A stretch of 8,039 bases of DNA from Chitinophagaceae bacterium UBA3961 (lineage in GTDB: Bacteria; Bacteroidota; Bacteroidia; Chitinophagales; Chitinophagaceae), in assembly GCA_002385265.1 (NCBI GenBank), contig DGDD01000284.1, positions 1-8,039 of the forward strand. Reading direction: 5' to 3'. The position numbers and the translations under genes are program-made. Shown here piece after piece: positions 1-5,499 of this stretch (within the stretch, counting starts at the first letter, position 1; each line of letters begins with the position of its first letter). The notes beneath the pieces are model-generated. The model saw nothing but the letters and a program-made list of their open reading frames with translations, did no database searches and was not told where the DNA came from.

Positions 1-3
1 GGA

Positions 4-20
4 CGCTGCGCCGCCGCGGT
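4..20 (-). repeat. GC-rich CGCAGCG module, copy 1 (inverted)
   Basis: The first bases are the reverse complement of a GC-rich block, ACCGCGGCGGCGCAGCG, that recurs on the plus strand at 1807 and 7771. The match covers 17 bases and continues to the window edge, so the copy may be cut off here. It is much richer in GC than the genes around it. It runs directly into AT-rich text containing CTGTG and CCGTGGTCA blocks. No function is assigned. Confidence 0.8.
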
Positions 21-24
21 AAAT

Positions 25-139
25 CTGCTTTAAATTTCGGGTTGTAATCTGTGATAATCTGTTTTAATTTCTGCTATCCGTGGTCAAAAAAAAGCGAAGA
101 AACTTTGCGGCATCTTTGCGGTCTTTGCGGACTCTGCGG
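25..139. repeat. CCGTGGTCA block plus 9-nt CTTTGCGGT run
   Basis: The stretch at 76-91 (ATCCGTGGTCAAAAAA) is found again in reverse complement at 1682-1697. It is followed at about 101-140 by CTTTGCGG-type units spaced mostly 9 nt apart (CTTTGCGGT, CTTTGCGGA, CTCTGCGGT). A 9-nt period is a multiple of three, so reading frames stay open through it by accident. I read no gene here. It belongs to the dispersed intergenic repeat text seen elsewhere in this window. Confidence 0.75.
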
Positions 140-149
140 TGATCCCAAT

Positions 150-277
150 TCATCGCAAAGTGAAGGAGGGAAAGAGGTACGCGGAGAAGAATAGAAAACT
201 TATTTTGCGACTTCTTAGCGGTCTTTGCGGACTTTGCGGTGAACCCAATTCATCGCAAAGTGAAGGAGGGAAAGAGT
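150..277 (+). repeat. 128-bp direct repeat, copy A
   Basis: This block is repeated at 949-1076 with a constant offset of 799 bases and about eight substitutions by hand alignment. Inside it the motif CATCGCAAAGTGAA occurs at 151 and again exactly 100 bases later at 251. Both occurrences are followed by GGAGGGAAAGAG, and the pair at 144-176 and 245-277 is identical. A CTCTGCGT-rich tail follows to about 335. The block lies upstream of the secreted-protein gene that starts at 463. It gives spurious open frames on both strands. Confidence 0.9.
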
Positions 278-462
278 TGCACAAAGAAATCCCTCTGCGT
301 TGCTCTGTGTCTCTGTCTACTCTGCGTCTAAAAAAACTCGTGACTTCCCCCTTCGAGCTCCTCCCCTCAAAAACAAAACACATTTTTAACAGTTCGCTAC
401 CATTTCAAACATGTCATCGCTCCAAAAAACATGATACATTCACTGCACCTAAACAATTGCTC

Positions 463-927
463 ATGAAAAAAACACTAACTCTTTCTAAACACTTAATCGT
501 GTTCTTGCTAATGTTACTCGCGCAAAAGAGTTTTACTCAAGTCCCCAATTTGAATGGCACTTGGGTGCTCAACTTATCAAAAAGCAAACTGGAACACCAA
601 GGGGAAGGCTTTACCGGCAGTACTTTTATCATCGAACAGAAAGGAGATCAACTCACCTTAACCCGTATTCACTATTTCGGAGAAAAAAGTAAAAAGATTC
701 GATTCAAGATGACAGCTGACGGACGCACTCGACATATTAAAATATTGTTCAAAGGAAAATTAGAGAAAGAAGAAAAGAGCCTGTTGGCTACACTTTGGAG
801 AAAAGGATTCTCAAATGTAGTAAGGTATCATTACGGAGAAAATGAAAACGAATTGGTGGCTGATGAGGTAATGAAAAGTAAAGCAAACAATCATCACAAT
901 GTGTGGGTGTTTGATAAAAAGCAATAG
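463..927 (+). CDS. Secreted lipocalin-like orphan protein
   Basis: This encodes a 154-residue protein exported by the Sec route. The N-terminus has two lysines, a hydrophobic core at residues 11-20 and a likely signal peptidase I site near SFTQ, residues 23-26. The mature part opens with LNGTW at 30-34 and LNLSKSKL, then continues in alternating beta-strand-like segments rich in lysine and glutamate. An opening of the form GTWxLNxxKSK is familiar from small lipocalin-like, periplasmic or secreted proteins of Bacteroidota; the ligand is unknown. The frame stays open upstream to a GTG at 139, but that part is translated repeat DNA without protein character. ATG at 463 gives a perfect signal peptide, so it was chosen. 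No clear promoter or terminator was found. The gene lies between the two copies of a 128-bp direct repeat. The coding call is firm and the fold assignment is tentative. Confidence 0.85.
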   Translation: MKKTLTLSKHLIVFLLMLLAQKSFTQVPNLNGTWVLNLSKSKLEHQGEGFTGSTFIIEQKGDQLTLTRIHYFGEKSKKIRFKMTADGRTRHIKILFKGKLEKEEKSLLATLWRKGFSNVVRYHYGENENELVADEVMKSKANNHHNVWVFDKKQ

Positions 928-948
928 GAATTTATACGTGTTTGCTTT

Positions 949-1076
949 TCATCGCAAAGTGAAAGAAAGAAAGAGAGACGCGGAGAAGAATAGAAAACTT
1001 ACTTTGCGACTCCTTAGCGGTCTTTGCTGACTTTGCGGTGAACCCAATTCATCGCAAAGTGAAGGAGGGAAAGAGA
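949..1076 (+). repeat. 128-bp direct repeat, copy B
   Basis: This is the second copy of the block at 150-277, in the same orientation, starting 22 bases after the stop codon of the secreted-protein gene. The CATCGCAAAGTGAA motif is again present twice, at 950 and 1050, exactly 100 bases apart as in copy A. The differences cluster near 964-978, where GGAGGG has become AGAAAG, with single changes further on. Recombination between the two copies would remove the gene between them. Confidence 0.9.
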
Positions 1077-1087
1077 TACGCAAAAAT

Positions 1088-1167
1088 TCCTCTGCGTTAC
1101 TCCGCGACTCTACCAACTCTGCGTCTTAAAAACCCTCTGCGTCTCCGCCAACTCTGCGTTTAAAACT
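1088..1167 (+). repeat. CTCTGCGT-rich repeat tail
   Basis: CTCTGCGT or close variants recur about every 9-13 bases (TCTGCGTTACTCCGCGACTC and onward). A similar but shorter tail follows copy A of the direct repeat at about 291-335. No gene is seen between 928 and 1264: the gap holds the direct repeat, this tail, and about 95 bases of plain AT-rich sequence before the next start codon. Confidence 0.65.
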
Positions 1168-1264
1168 CTCCCCGCTTAAACAATTGTTAAACCACTCTCC
1201 GCCAATTTTTTTCGAAGCATCTCTTGAATAACTTAGTAATCATTACCACACTAAAAACGCCTGT

Positions 1265-1645
1265 ATGAAAAAGCTATTTCTACTTTTCGTAATCTGTAGT
1301 TTGTTTTCTACTCTCCGTTCTCAATCCGTCAACAATATTCCTCTCCGAGAAATACAGGCTGAATATGTTGAAATGACCGTGATACCGAAGGCTTTCAGTA
1401 GTAAGAAAAATATATTGATCGATTATGGTCAAGTCACAGGCTTTAGCCTTGCTCCCAAAGAAGCTGCTTTGCGCGATAGTGATGGAAAGTACATCGACTT
1501 TGCCTCACCTATGGAAGCACTAAACTTTATCGCCAAAAATGGGTTTGAGTTAATCACTGCTTTTAGTCCACCCACTGAAAATTCCACTTGGCGTATCTAT
1601 TTGTTGAGAAACAAGAACTTTAAAGCGAAGGCTGTTGGGGAGTAG
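1265..1645 (+). CDS. Small secreted orphan protein
   Basis: This encodes 126 residues. Residues 1-19 form a clean Sec signal peptide (MKKLFLLFVICSLFSTLRS), with probable cleavage at LRSQ, near 17-20. The cysteine at 11 lies inside the hydrophobic core and is not a lipobox. The mature chain has IPLREIQAEYVEMTVIP at 25-41, an IDYGQ motif at 52-56, and a later DFASPMEALNFIAKNGFELI segment. Patterns like DYGQ followed by a helix and NGFEL or GWEF occur in small secreted Bacteroidota proteins of unknown function, which is as far as I can classify it. The predicted layout is one compact alpha/beta domain. The start is the only sensible ATG and leads straight into the signal peptide. It follows repeat DNA, is on the same strand as the secreted gene at 463, and has no visible promoter box. 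Confidence 0.85.
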   Translation: MKKLFLLFVICSLFSTLRSQSVNNIPLREIQAEYVEMTVIPKAFSSKKNILIDYGQVTGFSLAPKEAALRDSDGKYIDFASPMEALNFIAKNGFELITAFSPPTENSTWRIYLLRNKNFKAKAVGE

Positions 1646-1730
1646 GGAGTAGGCTTTAGGTGTTAGGCTTTGGGCTTTAGGTTTTTTTGACCACGGAATA
1701 CACAGATTTGAACGGATTTACCACAGATTG
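1646..1730. repeat. TTTAGGTGTTAG block and inverted CCGTGGTCA block
   Basis: Directly after the stop codon come GGAGTAGG and a run of TTTAGGTGTTAGG-type units (about 1646-1686). TTTAGGTGTTAG is also at 6832-6843. Then TTTTTTTGACCACGGA at 1682-1697 is the reverse complement of the block at 76-91, followed by two CACAGATT units. The whole gap from 1646 to 2067 is made of such modules, and I see no gene in it. Confidence 0.75.
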
Positions 1731-1770
1731 GCCTCCAATATTCAATCAACATGTCTGTCGGCTGTTTCAT

Positions 1771-1800
1771 TGTTAATTATTAATTGTTAATTATTAATTG
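1771..1800 (+). repeat. TTAATTATTAAT tandem, two 14-nt units
   Basis: The 14-mer TGTTAATTATTAAT occurs twice in tandem. CTGTTTCATT comes just before it, at 1762-1771. The same order, CTGTT[C/T]CATT followed by TTAATT units, is seen at 1906-1944 and 7887-7925, so this is one of three copies of a two-part module. Confidence 0.8.
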
Positions 1801-1806
1801 CTTTTT

Positions 1807-1842
1807 ACCGCGGCGGCGCAGCGATCGCAGCGACAACGCAGC
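1807..1842 (+). repeat. GC-rich CGCAGCG module, copy 2
   Basis: ACCGCGGCGGCGCAGCG is followed by further CGCAGCG-type units at 9-nt spacing (CGCAGCGAT, CGCAGCGAC, AACGCAGCC). It matches 7771-7808 at nearly every base and the window start in reverse complement. It is flanked by TTAATT runs on the left and a CCTCGTTCC pyrimidine run on the right. Confidence 0.85.
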
Positions 1843-1849
1843 CCTAGCA

Positions 1850-1944
1850 GCCTCTCTGTCTTTCCTCGTTCCTCTTCTCCTCCCATCCTCGTTCCTGTAT
1901 TCCGGCTGTTCCATTCTTAATTCTTAACTCTTAATTCTTAATTG
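1850..1944 (+). repeat. CCTCGTTCC pyrimidine run plus TTAATTCTTAATT run
   Basis: The first 60 bases are almost all pyrimidine on this strand. CCTCGTTCCT occurs twice, then CTGTTCCATT at 1906-1915, and finally ATTCTTAA units to 1944. The same series appears at 7843-7925. The TAA in the last unit is the in-frame stop that limits how far the next gene could extend upstream. Confidence 0.75.
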
Positions 1945-2067
1945 CCCTCCCGCATAAATACCCTATTTTTTCTCCCCCTCCCATTCTATTTTAGCAGTCT
2001 ACACAATCGATTGACTGATTATAAAAAATTAAGATATATCGAACAGTCCCTTAAACCTTATTCCTAT

Positions 2068-2793
2068 ATGTTACGCTTTAACCCCGAACGTTATCGATTT
2101 CAATCCATTGAAAACACCATTCGCTATTTCTACCCTATTGGATTGGCATTAGATGATGCGGAATACGTCCGCTTTCAAGGACTAAAAGAAATGAAAGACT
2201 TGGTGGCGGCAGCTGTGCATAATGAACAGTGCTACCAAGAAACTTGGGTAAGTTTTGAAAATGAAGTGAAAGTACAATCTAAAAAAGCAGTGATCGGTTC
2301 TACTTACGGTCAAGAACCCTCGTACAGCGCCAATTTGATCTTTGAAAAATCAAAACAAGATAATTTAACGCGCATTAAAGAACTACATTTTACCGTAAGC
2401 CTACTCGGGCCGTATTACACTGTAATTGGACAAGATAAAACCATTATCCATACCGTTCGCAACGACCAGTTTCAAGCTACCAACTACTTAGTAGTATCTC
2501 CGGAAAACGGCTTCAACGATTCCTTCCACCTTATCTGTAAACTGATTGAAGAACGATTTTCGGGCTATCAATTTATTCCGGCTATCATTTACCAACAAAC
2601 ATTAAAGAATATATCTGTTCAATACAACAGCATACCACACACTACTGTATTTCACGCGCTTTTCAATTCCCATCCGGATATTTATATCGATCGCAAAATT
2701 GGCGATGACTGCTTCAAAATCACTGACTGGGAAGTTGAAGGATACAACGACTCTATGGATCGAAAGTGGCAAGCATATAGTAGCCGAAACTAG
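2068..2793 (+). CDS. Unrecognised soluble protein
   Basis: I do not recognise this protein. From ATG at 2068 it has 241 residues, with no signal peptide and no membrane helix, so it is probably cytosolic. It is rich in aromatic residues. The order is: an N-terminal RFNPERYRFQSIENTIRYF segment (3-21), a charged helix around 36-50, strand-like stretches at 105-120 (KELHFTVSLLGPYYTV), a helical DSFHLICKLIEERF at 151-164, and a C-terminal FKITDWEVEG at 216-225. Two features make the start uncertain. The frame is open back to a TTG at 1942, and the stretch after a second TTG at 2011 (TDYKKLRYIEQSLKPYSY) also looks protein-like, which would give 260 residues. The first 23 codons after 1942 translate repeat DNA and are unlikely to be real. 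No operon partner, promoter box or terminator is clear. Confidence 0.75.
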   Translation: MLRFNPERYRFQSIENTIRYFYPIGLALDDAEYVRFQGLKEMKDLVAAAVHNEQCYQETWVSFENEVKVQSKKAVIGSTYGQEPSYSANLIFEKSKQDNLTRIKELHFTVSLLGPYYTVIGQDKTIIHTVRNDQFQATNYLVVSPENGFNDSFHLICKLIEERFSGYQFIPAIIYQQTLKNISVQYNSIPHTTVFHALFNSHPDIYIDRKIGDDCFKITDWEVEGYNDSMDRKWQAYSSRN

Positions 2794-2858
2794 ATCTCGA
2801 AGTATTTCATTTGAGTGAAAATTCATTTTATCAAGGCAATTATTCCCCTTTGGTTTTG

Positions 2859-2872
2859 AGCGCTATTGCGCT
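2859..2872 (+). terminator. Weak hairpin after the orphan gene
   Basis: AGCGC and GCGCT flank a four-base TATT loop, giving a five-pair stem. Only TT then CCCCTT follows it, so the usual uridine run is missing. It lies about 65 bases past the stop at 2793 and could be a poor terminator or chance. Confidence 0.25.
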
Positions 2873-2958
2873 TTCCCCTTAATAACATATATTTAGTGAA
2901 AGAAAAAGCACGCTTTCTTTTAGGGAATTCGGTATTTTTCAACACTAATTAAGCTACT

Positions 2959-3342
2959 ATGTCCTTCTTTTTCAAGAATCGAGAAAAGCGGAAAAAATTT
3001 GCACACATTGGTGCCGGCATTGTAATATTAATTCATGCCTATGAAAAGTACGAATCGGGTCATGGCTCTTACCTATTGTTTGGTATAGCAGGTCTAATAT
3101 TCCTTTTGATCGCGGCACTCCATCAAAAGATTGAAGAAAAACTCCCCTGGGTAGATGGGGTATTCTTTGTAATTGAGGGTATCTTATCACTAATAGTAGC
3201 CTATGAGTTTTTTCATGTTGGAAAGAAAGCCTTACCCATCACTTATGTACTGCTTGCCTTGTTTCAGTTTACGATGGCATTAAGAAAAGGGAAGAAAGGT
3301 ATAGATGCACACAAAAAGAGCGAAGAAATCAAGGAGGCTTAA
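2959..3342 (+). CDS. Small four-helix membrane protein
   Basis: The product is a 127-residue integral membrane protein of unknown function. The N-terminus is strongly basic (FKNREKRKKF, residues 5-14), which favours a cytosolic N-end. Four hydrophobic segments follow at about 14-28, 37-55, 64-84 and 91-108. A highly charged tail, RKGKKGIDAHKKSEEIKEA, starts at 109, so both ends are predicted in the cytosol. Histidines and acidic residues lie inside or next to the helices (H16, H26, E29, E73, E83, H86), but I see no named motif. It resembles the many short uncharacterised membrane proteins of Bacteroidota. The next gene starts 57 bases after its stop, so shared transcription is possible but not shown. 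A -7-like TATTTTTC at 2933-2940 differs from TAnnTTTG at one base and is weak support for its own promoter. Confidence 0.8.
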   Translation: MSFFFKNREKRKKFAHIGAGIVILIHAYEKYESGHGSYLLFGIAGLIFLLIAALHQKIEEKLPWVDGVFFVIEGILSLIVAYEFFHVGKKALPITYVLLALFQFTMALRKGKKGIDAHKKSEEIKEA

Positions 3343-3399
3343 AAGCGCCCGGTTATCATTGAAACAAAAATTATACTTTGAAACAATCATAGACTTATT

Positions 3400-4062
3400 A
3401 TGAGCTTTCTTAAGAAACTTTTTGGCTCCAACAAATCTACTCCTGATCCTGAGCTCACTCCTATTACAGACAAGGCTCAAAATGCCGGAATCAATGCAGA
3501 CATTGAAAGCGTAAAGTCGGGCAAATTGAAAGTATATCCAATACTCAAACCCGGAGATTGGATAGGAATTAAAGCCGGCGCCATTTGTCAAGTATTAGTA
3601 GGGAATGCTGAAAACCCGCTTTTGGTAATTGGCTTCGGATACGATGCTCCTCAAAATTTTGTCTTTTTAAATGGAACTGATTTTAACACTAATGAAGAAA
3701 TACAAGTAGCCATTTCAGGTGCCTATCAAAATTTAGCTGCTTATGAAGTAGCCTTAAACGAAGTGGTTCCGGGAAAAGTCTGTATCATAGATGGCAAAGA
3801 TTTTTGTGCGGAAAAAATCCTAGATAAACCATTCATGAGGGCCCTTCAAAACAAATTGGGAGGCGATCATCTCATGGTATCCATACCTAGAAGAAGAGGT
3901 ATGATGGTTACCAATTCTTTTGATGAAGAAGAAATCAGAGCGATCTTTCTTGATGTACATGCCAAAACTTGGAACGATCCATCTTACGGAAACGCACCCA
4001 TCATCAATGCAGTATTTAAATTGGTGAATGGAGAAATAGAGCTTGTGAAGCCACTGAATTAA
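3400..4062 (+). CDS. Unassigned cytosolic protein, possibly DUF1444-like
   Basis: This encodes 220 residues without a signal peptide or membrane helix. It starts with a short amphipathic MSFLKKLFG and a proline-rich linker (to about residue 45). A compact domain follows, with ILKPGDWIGIKAG at 48-60, PLLVIGFGYDAP at 73-84, and a helical AYQNLAAYEVALNEV at 108-122. Residues 157-170 read HLMVSIPRRRGMMV, with an acidic DEEE after it, and then an INAVFKLVNGEIELV ending. The HLMVSIPRR segment reminds me of the DUF1444 (YtpQ-like) pattern of a strand ending in a P-R turn, but the rest does not let me confirm this, so no function is given. The start is the first ATG in an open frame and fits the common MxFxKKLFG opening. 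It sits between the small membrane gene and the sigma factor gene, and a separate role is likely. Confidence 0.8.
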   Translation: MSFLKKLFGSNKSTPDPELTPITDKAQNAGINADIESVKSGKLKVYPILKPGDWIGIKAGAICQVLVGNAENPLLVIGFGYDAPQNFVFLNGTDFNTNEEIQVAISGAYQNLAAYEVALNEVVPGKVCIIDGKDFCAEKILDKPFMRALQNKLGGDHLMVSIPRRRGMMVTNSFDEEEIRAIFLDVHAKTWNDPSYGNAPIINAVFKLVNGEIELVKPLN

Positions 4063-4180
4063 CACCCATCTGAATACTTGCTGAAATTGTAAAGGGGTAT
4101 TCCAATACATGATTTTTTTGATCCACTGTGATAAAACTGCCATGAGTGCGTATAACTATCAAACAGAAATTCAGCAGGCA

Positions 4181-4188
4181 TACATTTA
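4181..4188 (+). promoter_or_regulatory. Weak -7-like box before sigma factor gene
   Basis: TACATTTA differs from the Bacteroidota -7 consensus TAnnTTTG only at the last base and would place a transcript start about ten bases before the ATG. No convincing -33 TTG lies 19-21 bases upstream. Self-activated ECF promoters can look different, so this is only a candidate. Confidence 0.25.
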
Positions 4189-4203
4189 TCAGGATTGAAA
4201 CGC

Positions 4204-4707
4204 ATGGAACAACACTCCATTTTTATCGAACTTATTGAAAACCATAAAGGTATTCTCTACAAAATTGCCAACAGCTATTGCAAAGAAGCGGAAGACCGTT
4301 CTGATTTGTATCAGGAAATGGTCTTAAGACTTTGGCAAGGCTTCCCCACCTACAATCCTGAATTCAAGCTTTCCACCTGGATTTATAGGATATCATTGAA
4401 TACCGCTATAACCCACTATAGAAAAGATAAAGTTCGCAATAAACACATCAGCACTATTGATCCGATTCTTGTGGAGCCACCTATAACAGCTCCAAACTTC
4501 GAGCAGAGTCAACAATACCAGTTGCTACAACAATTCATTTATGAGTTGAGAGAATTAGACAAAGCGCTGCTATTGCTCTATTTAGAAGACAAGCCCTACC
4601 GAGAAATTGCAGACATTCTAGGTATTTCAGAAACCAATGTGGGAACGAAATTAGGACGACTTAAAAACCACTTAAAACAACGATTTGAACGAATAAACGC
4701 CTTTTAA
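4204..4707 (+). CDS. ECF-family RNA polymerase sigma factor
   Basis: The product is a 167-residue sigma-70 family factor of the extracytoplasmic-function type, which directs RNA polymerase to a small regulon after an envelope or stress signal. Region sigma-2 spans about 10-75. It includes the DLYQEMVLRLWQGF polymerase-binding helix (34-47) and the ST-W-IYRISLNTA segment (57-69) that melts and reads the -10 region. Region sigma-4 spans about 105-160, with an LRELDKALLLLYLEDK entry. Its helix-turn-helix, PYREIADILGISETNVGTKLGRLKNHL (about 131-157), reads the -35 region. Sigma-3 is absent and the linker is short, as expected for this class. The frame is also open from TTG at 4195, but the ATG nine bases later gives a natural start. 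The next gene follows after one base, which suggests a co-transcribed partner that controls it. Confidence 0.93.
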   Translation: MEQHSIFIELIENHKGILYKIANSYCKEAEDRSDLYQEMVLRLWQGFPTYNPEFKLSTWIYRISLNTAITHYRKDKVRNKHISTIDPILVEPPITAPNFEQSQQYQLLQQFIYELRELDKALLLLYLEDKPYREIADILGISETNVGTKLGRLKNHLKQRFERINAF

Positions 4708-4708
4708 T

Positions 4709-5377
4709 ATGGAAGAAACAAACTTTGTATTACTCTGGAAAAATCATTACGAAAAAATAGAGCAGTCTCTGGCTATAAATAAAAAACTTTTAAGAGAAAT
4801 CACGAATCAAAAAGCGGCTGCAGCCATGCGGTCGCTCATTCGCTTGAAGCTAACAGGAATCATTGCTGCCGCTTTCTATCTTGGACTATTGGGCATCGTT
4901 CTTTTTTACTGCATGCTTCACTACAGTCCAACCAAACTTTATTTCCTTGTTTCAGTAACGGCCATTTTTCTCATCAACCTAAAGGCGTTGTATGATTATA
5001 TTAAGCATTTGGCTTGGGCGAGTGAAATCGATTACAATGGACCGATTGCTGAAATACAATCTAAACTTACAAAATTGCAATTCTCCATTGTAAAGCACGC
5101 AAAAATCATGTGCTTGCAATTCCCATTCTATACTACTTTCTATCTGAGTAGCAGTTGGTTTCCTCAAGAAGTAAGTATCGGCTATCTCATTTTTCAAATT
5201 GCAATGACGGGGGGATTTACCTACCTCTCCTACTGGCTCTATAAAAACCACACTATTGAAAACCTTGACAAAAAATGGTTCAGAAATATGATCGCCGCTT
5301 CCGGAGGTAAATCGGTATTAAAAGCCATGGAGTTTTATAGAGAATTGGAGGAGTTTAAAACTGATTCCCAAAACTAA
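4709..5377 (+). CDS. Membrane partner of the ECF sigma factor (putative anti-sigma)
   Basis: This is a 222-residue membrane protein. The first 48 residues are soluble and charged (NHYEKIEQSLAINKKLLREI, 12-31), followed by hydrophobic segments at about 49-71, 76-93, 131-150 and 156-177. Between the second and third helices is an amphipathic segment, and the C-terminus is a soluble tail, FRNMIAASGGKSVLKAMEFYRELEEF (191-216). Basic residues beside the helices favour cytosolic ends. It starts one base after the sigma factor stop, so both are almost surely on one transcript. A membrane protein encoded just behind an ECF sigma gene is most often its anti-sigma factor. This one shows no zinc-binding anti-sigma motif (HxxxCxxC) and no FecR-type domain, so the role is inferred only from position and topology. 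The soluble N-terminal segment would be the natural sigma-binding part. Confidence 0.88.
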   Translation: MEETNFVLLWKNHYEKIEQSLAINKKLLREITNQKAAAAMRSLIRLKLTGIIAAAFYLGLLGIVLFYCMLHYSPTKLYFLVSVTAIFLINLKALYDYIKHLAWASEIDYNGPIAEIQSKLTKLQFSIVKHAKIMCLQFPFYTTFYLSSSWFPQEVSIGYLIFQIAMTGGFTYLSYWLYKNHTIENLDKKWFRNMIAASGGKSVLKAMEFYRELEEFKTDSQN

Positions 5378-5436
5378 CGTGATTCAATATCTCCTGCTGC
5401 AACTGTGATTAAACACACAAATATCACATTAGTAAC

Positions 5437-5462
5437 AAAAAAATCCCGGCCTAAGCCGGGAT
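5437..5462 (-). terminator. Intrinsic terminator of the desaturase gene
   Basis: ATCCCGGC (5443-5450) and GCCGGGAT (5455-5462) form a perfect eight-pair stem with a four-base loop. Seven A residues at 5437-5443 become a uridine run after the stem when read on the minus strand. It therefore ends transcription of the desaturase gene. On the plus strand the bases after the stem are CCAATTA, so it should work poorly for the convergent membrane-protein gene that ends 59 bases away. Confidence 0.9.
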
Positions 5463-5464
5463 CC

Positions 5465-5498
5465 AATTATTAATTCTTAACTATTAATTATTAATTAT
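5465..5498. repeat. TTAATTATTAAT run at the desaturase 3' end
   Basis: ATTATTAATTCTTAACTATT and further units fill the gap between the terminator stem and the desaturase stop codon at 5500-5502. These are the same TTAATT units as at 1771, 1913, 6794 and 7894. Here they would be part of the mRNA 3' untranslated end. Confidence 0.7.
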
Positions 5499-5499
5499 C

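Noticed and set aside
101..277. Repeats as a CRISPR array
   Set aside because: The units are 9 or 100 bases apart, imperfect, and without unique spacers of constant length between identical repeats. No cas gene is present.
150..383. Minus-strand open frame of 77 codons
   Set aside because: It lies wholly in the direct repeat and its tail. The frame is open because of repeat composition, with no motif or start signal.
139..462. Upstream extension of the first secreted-protein gene from a GTG at 139
   Set aside because: This part translates direct-repeat DNA and has no protein character. ATG 463 begins a complete signal peptide.
3359..3380. Promoter TTG ... TACTTTG before the gene at 3400
   Set aside because: The -7-like box is one base short of TAnnTTTG and the spacer to TTG is only about 12 bases.
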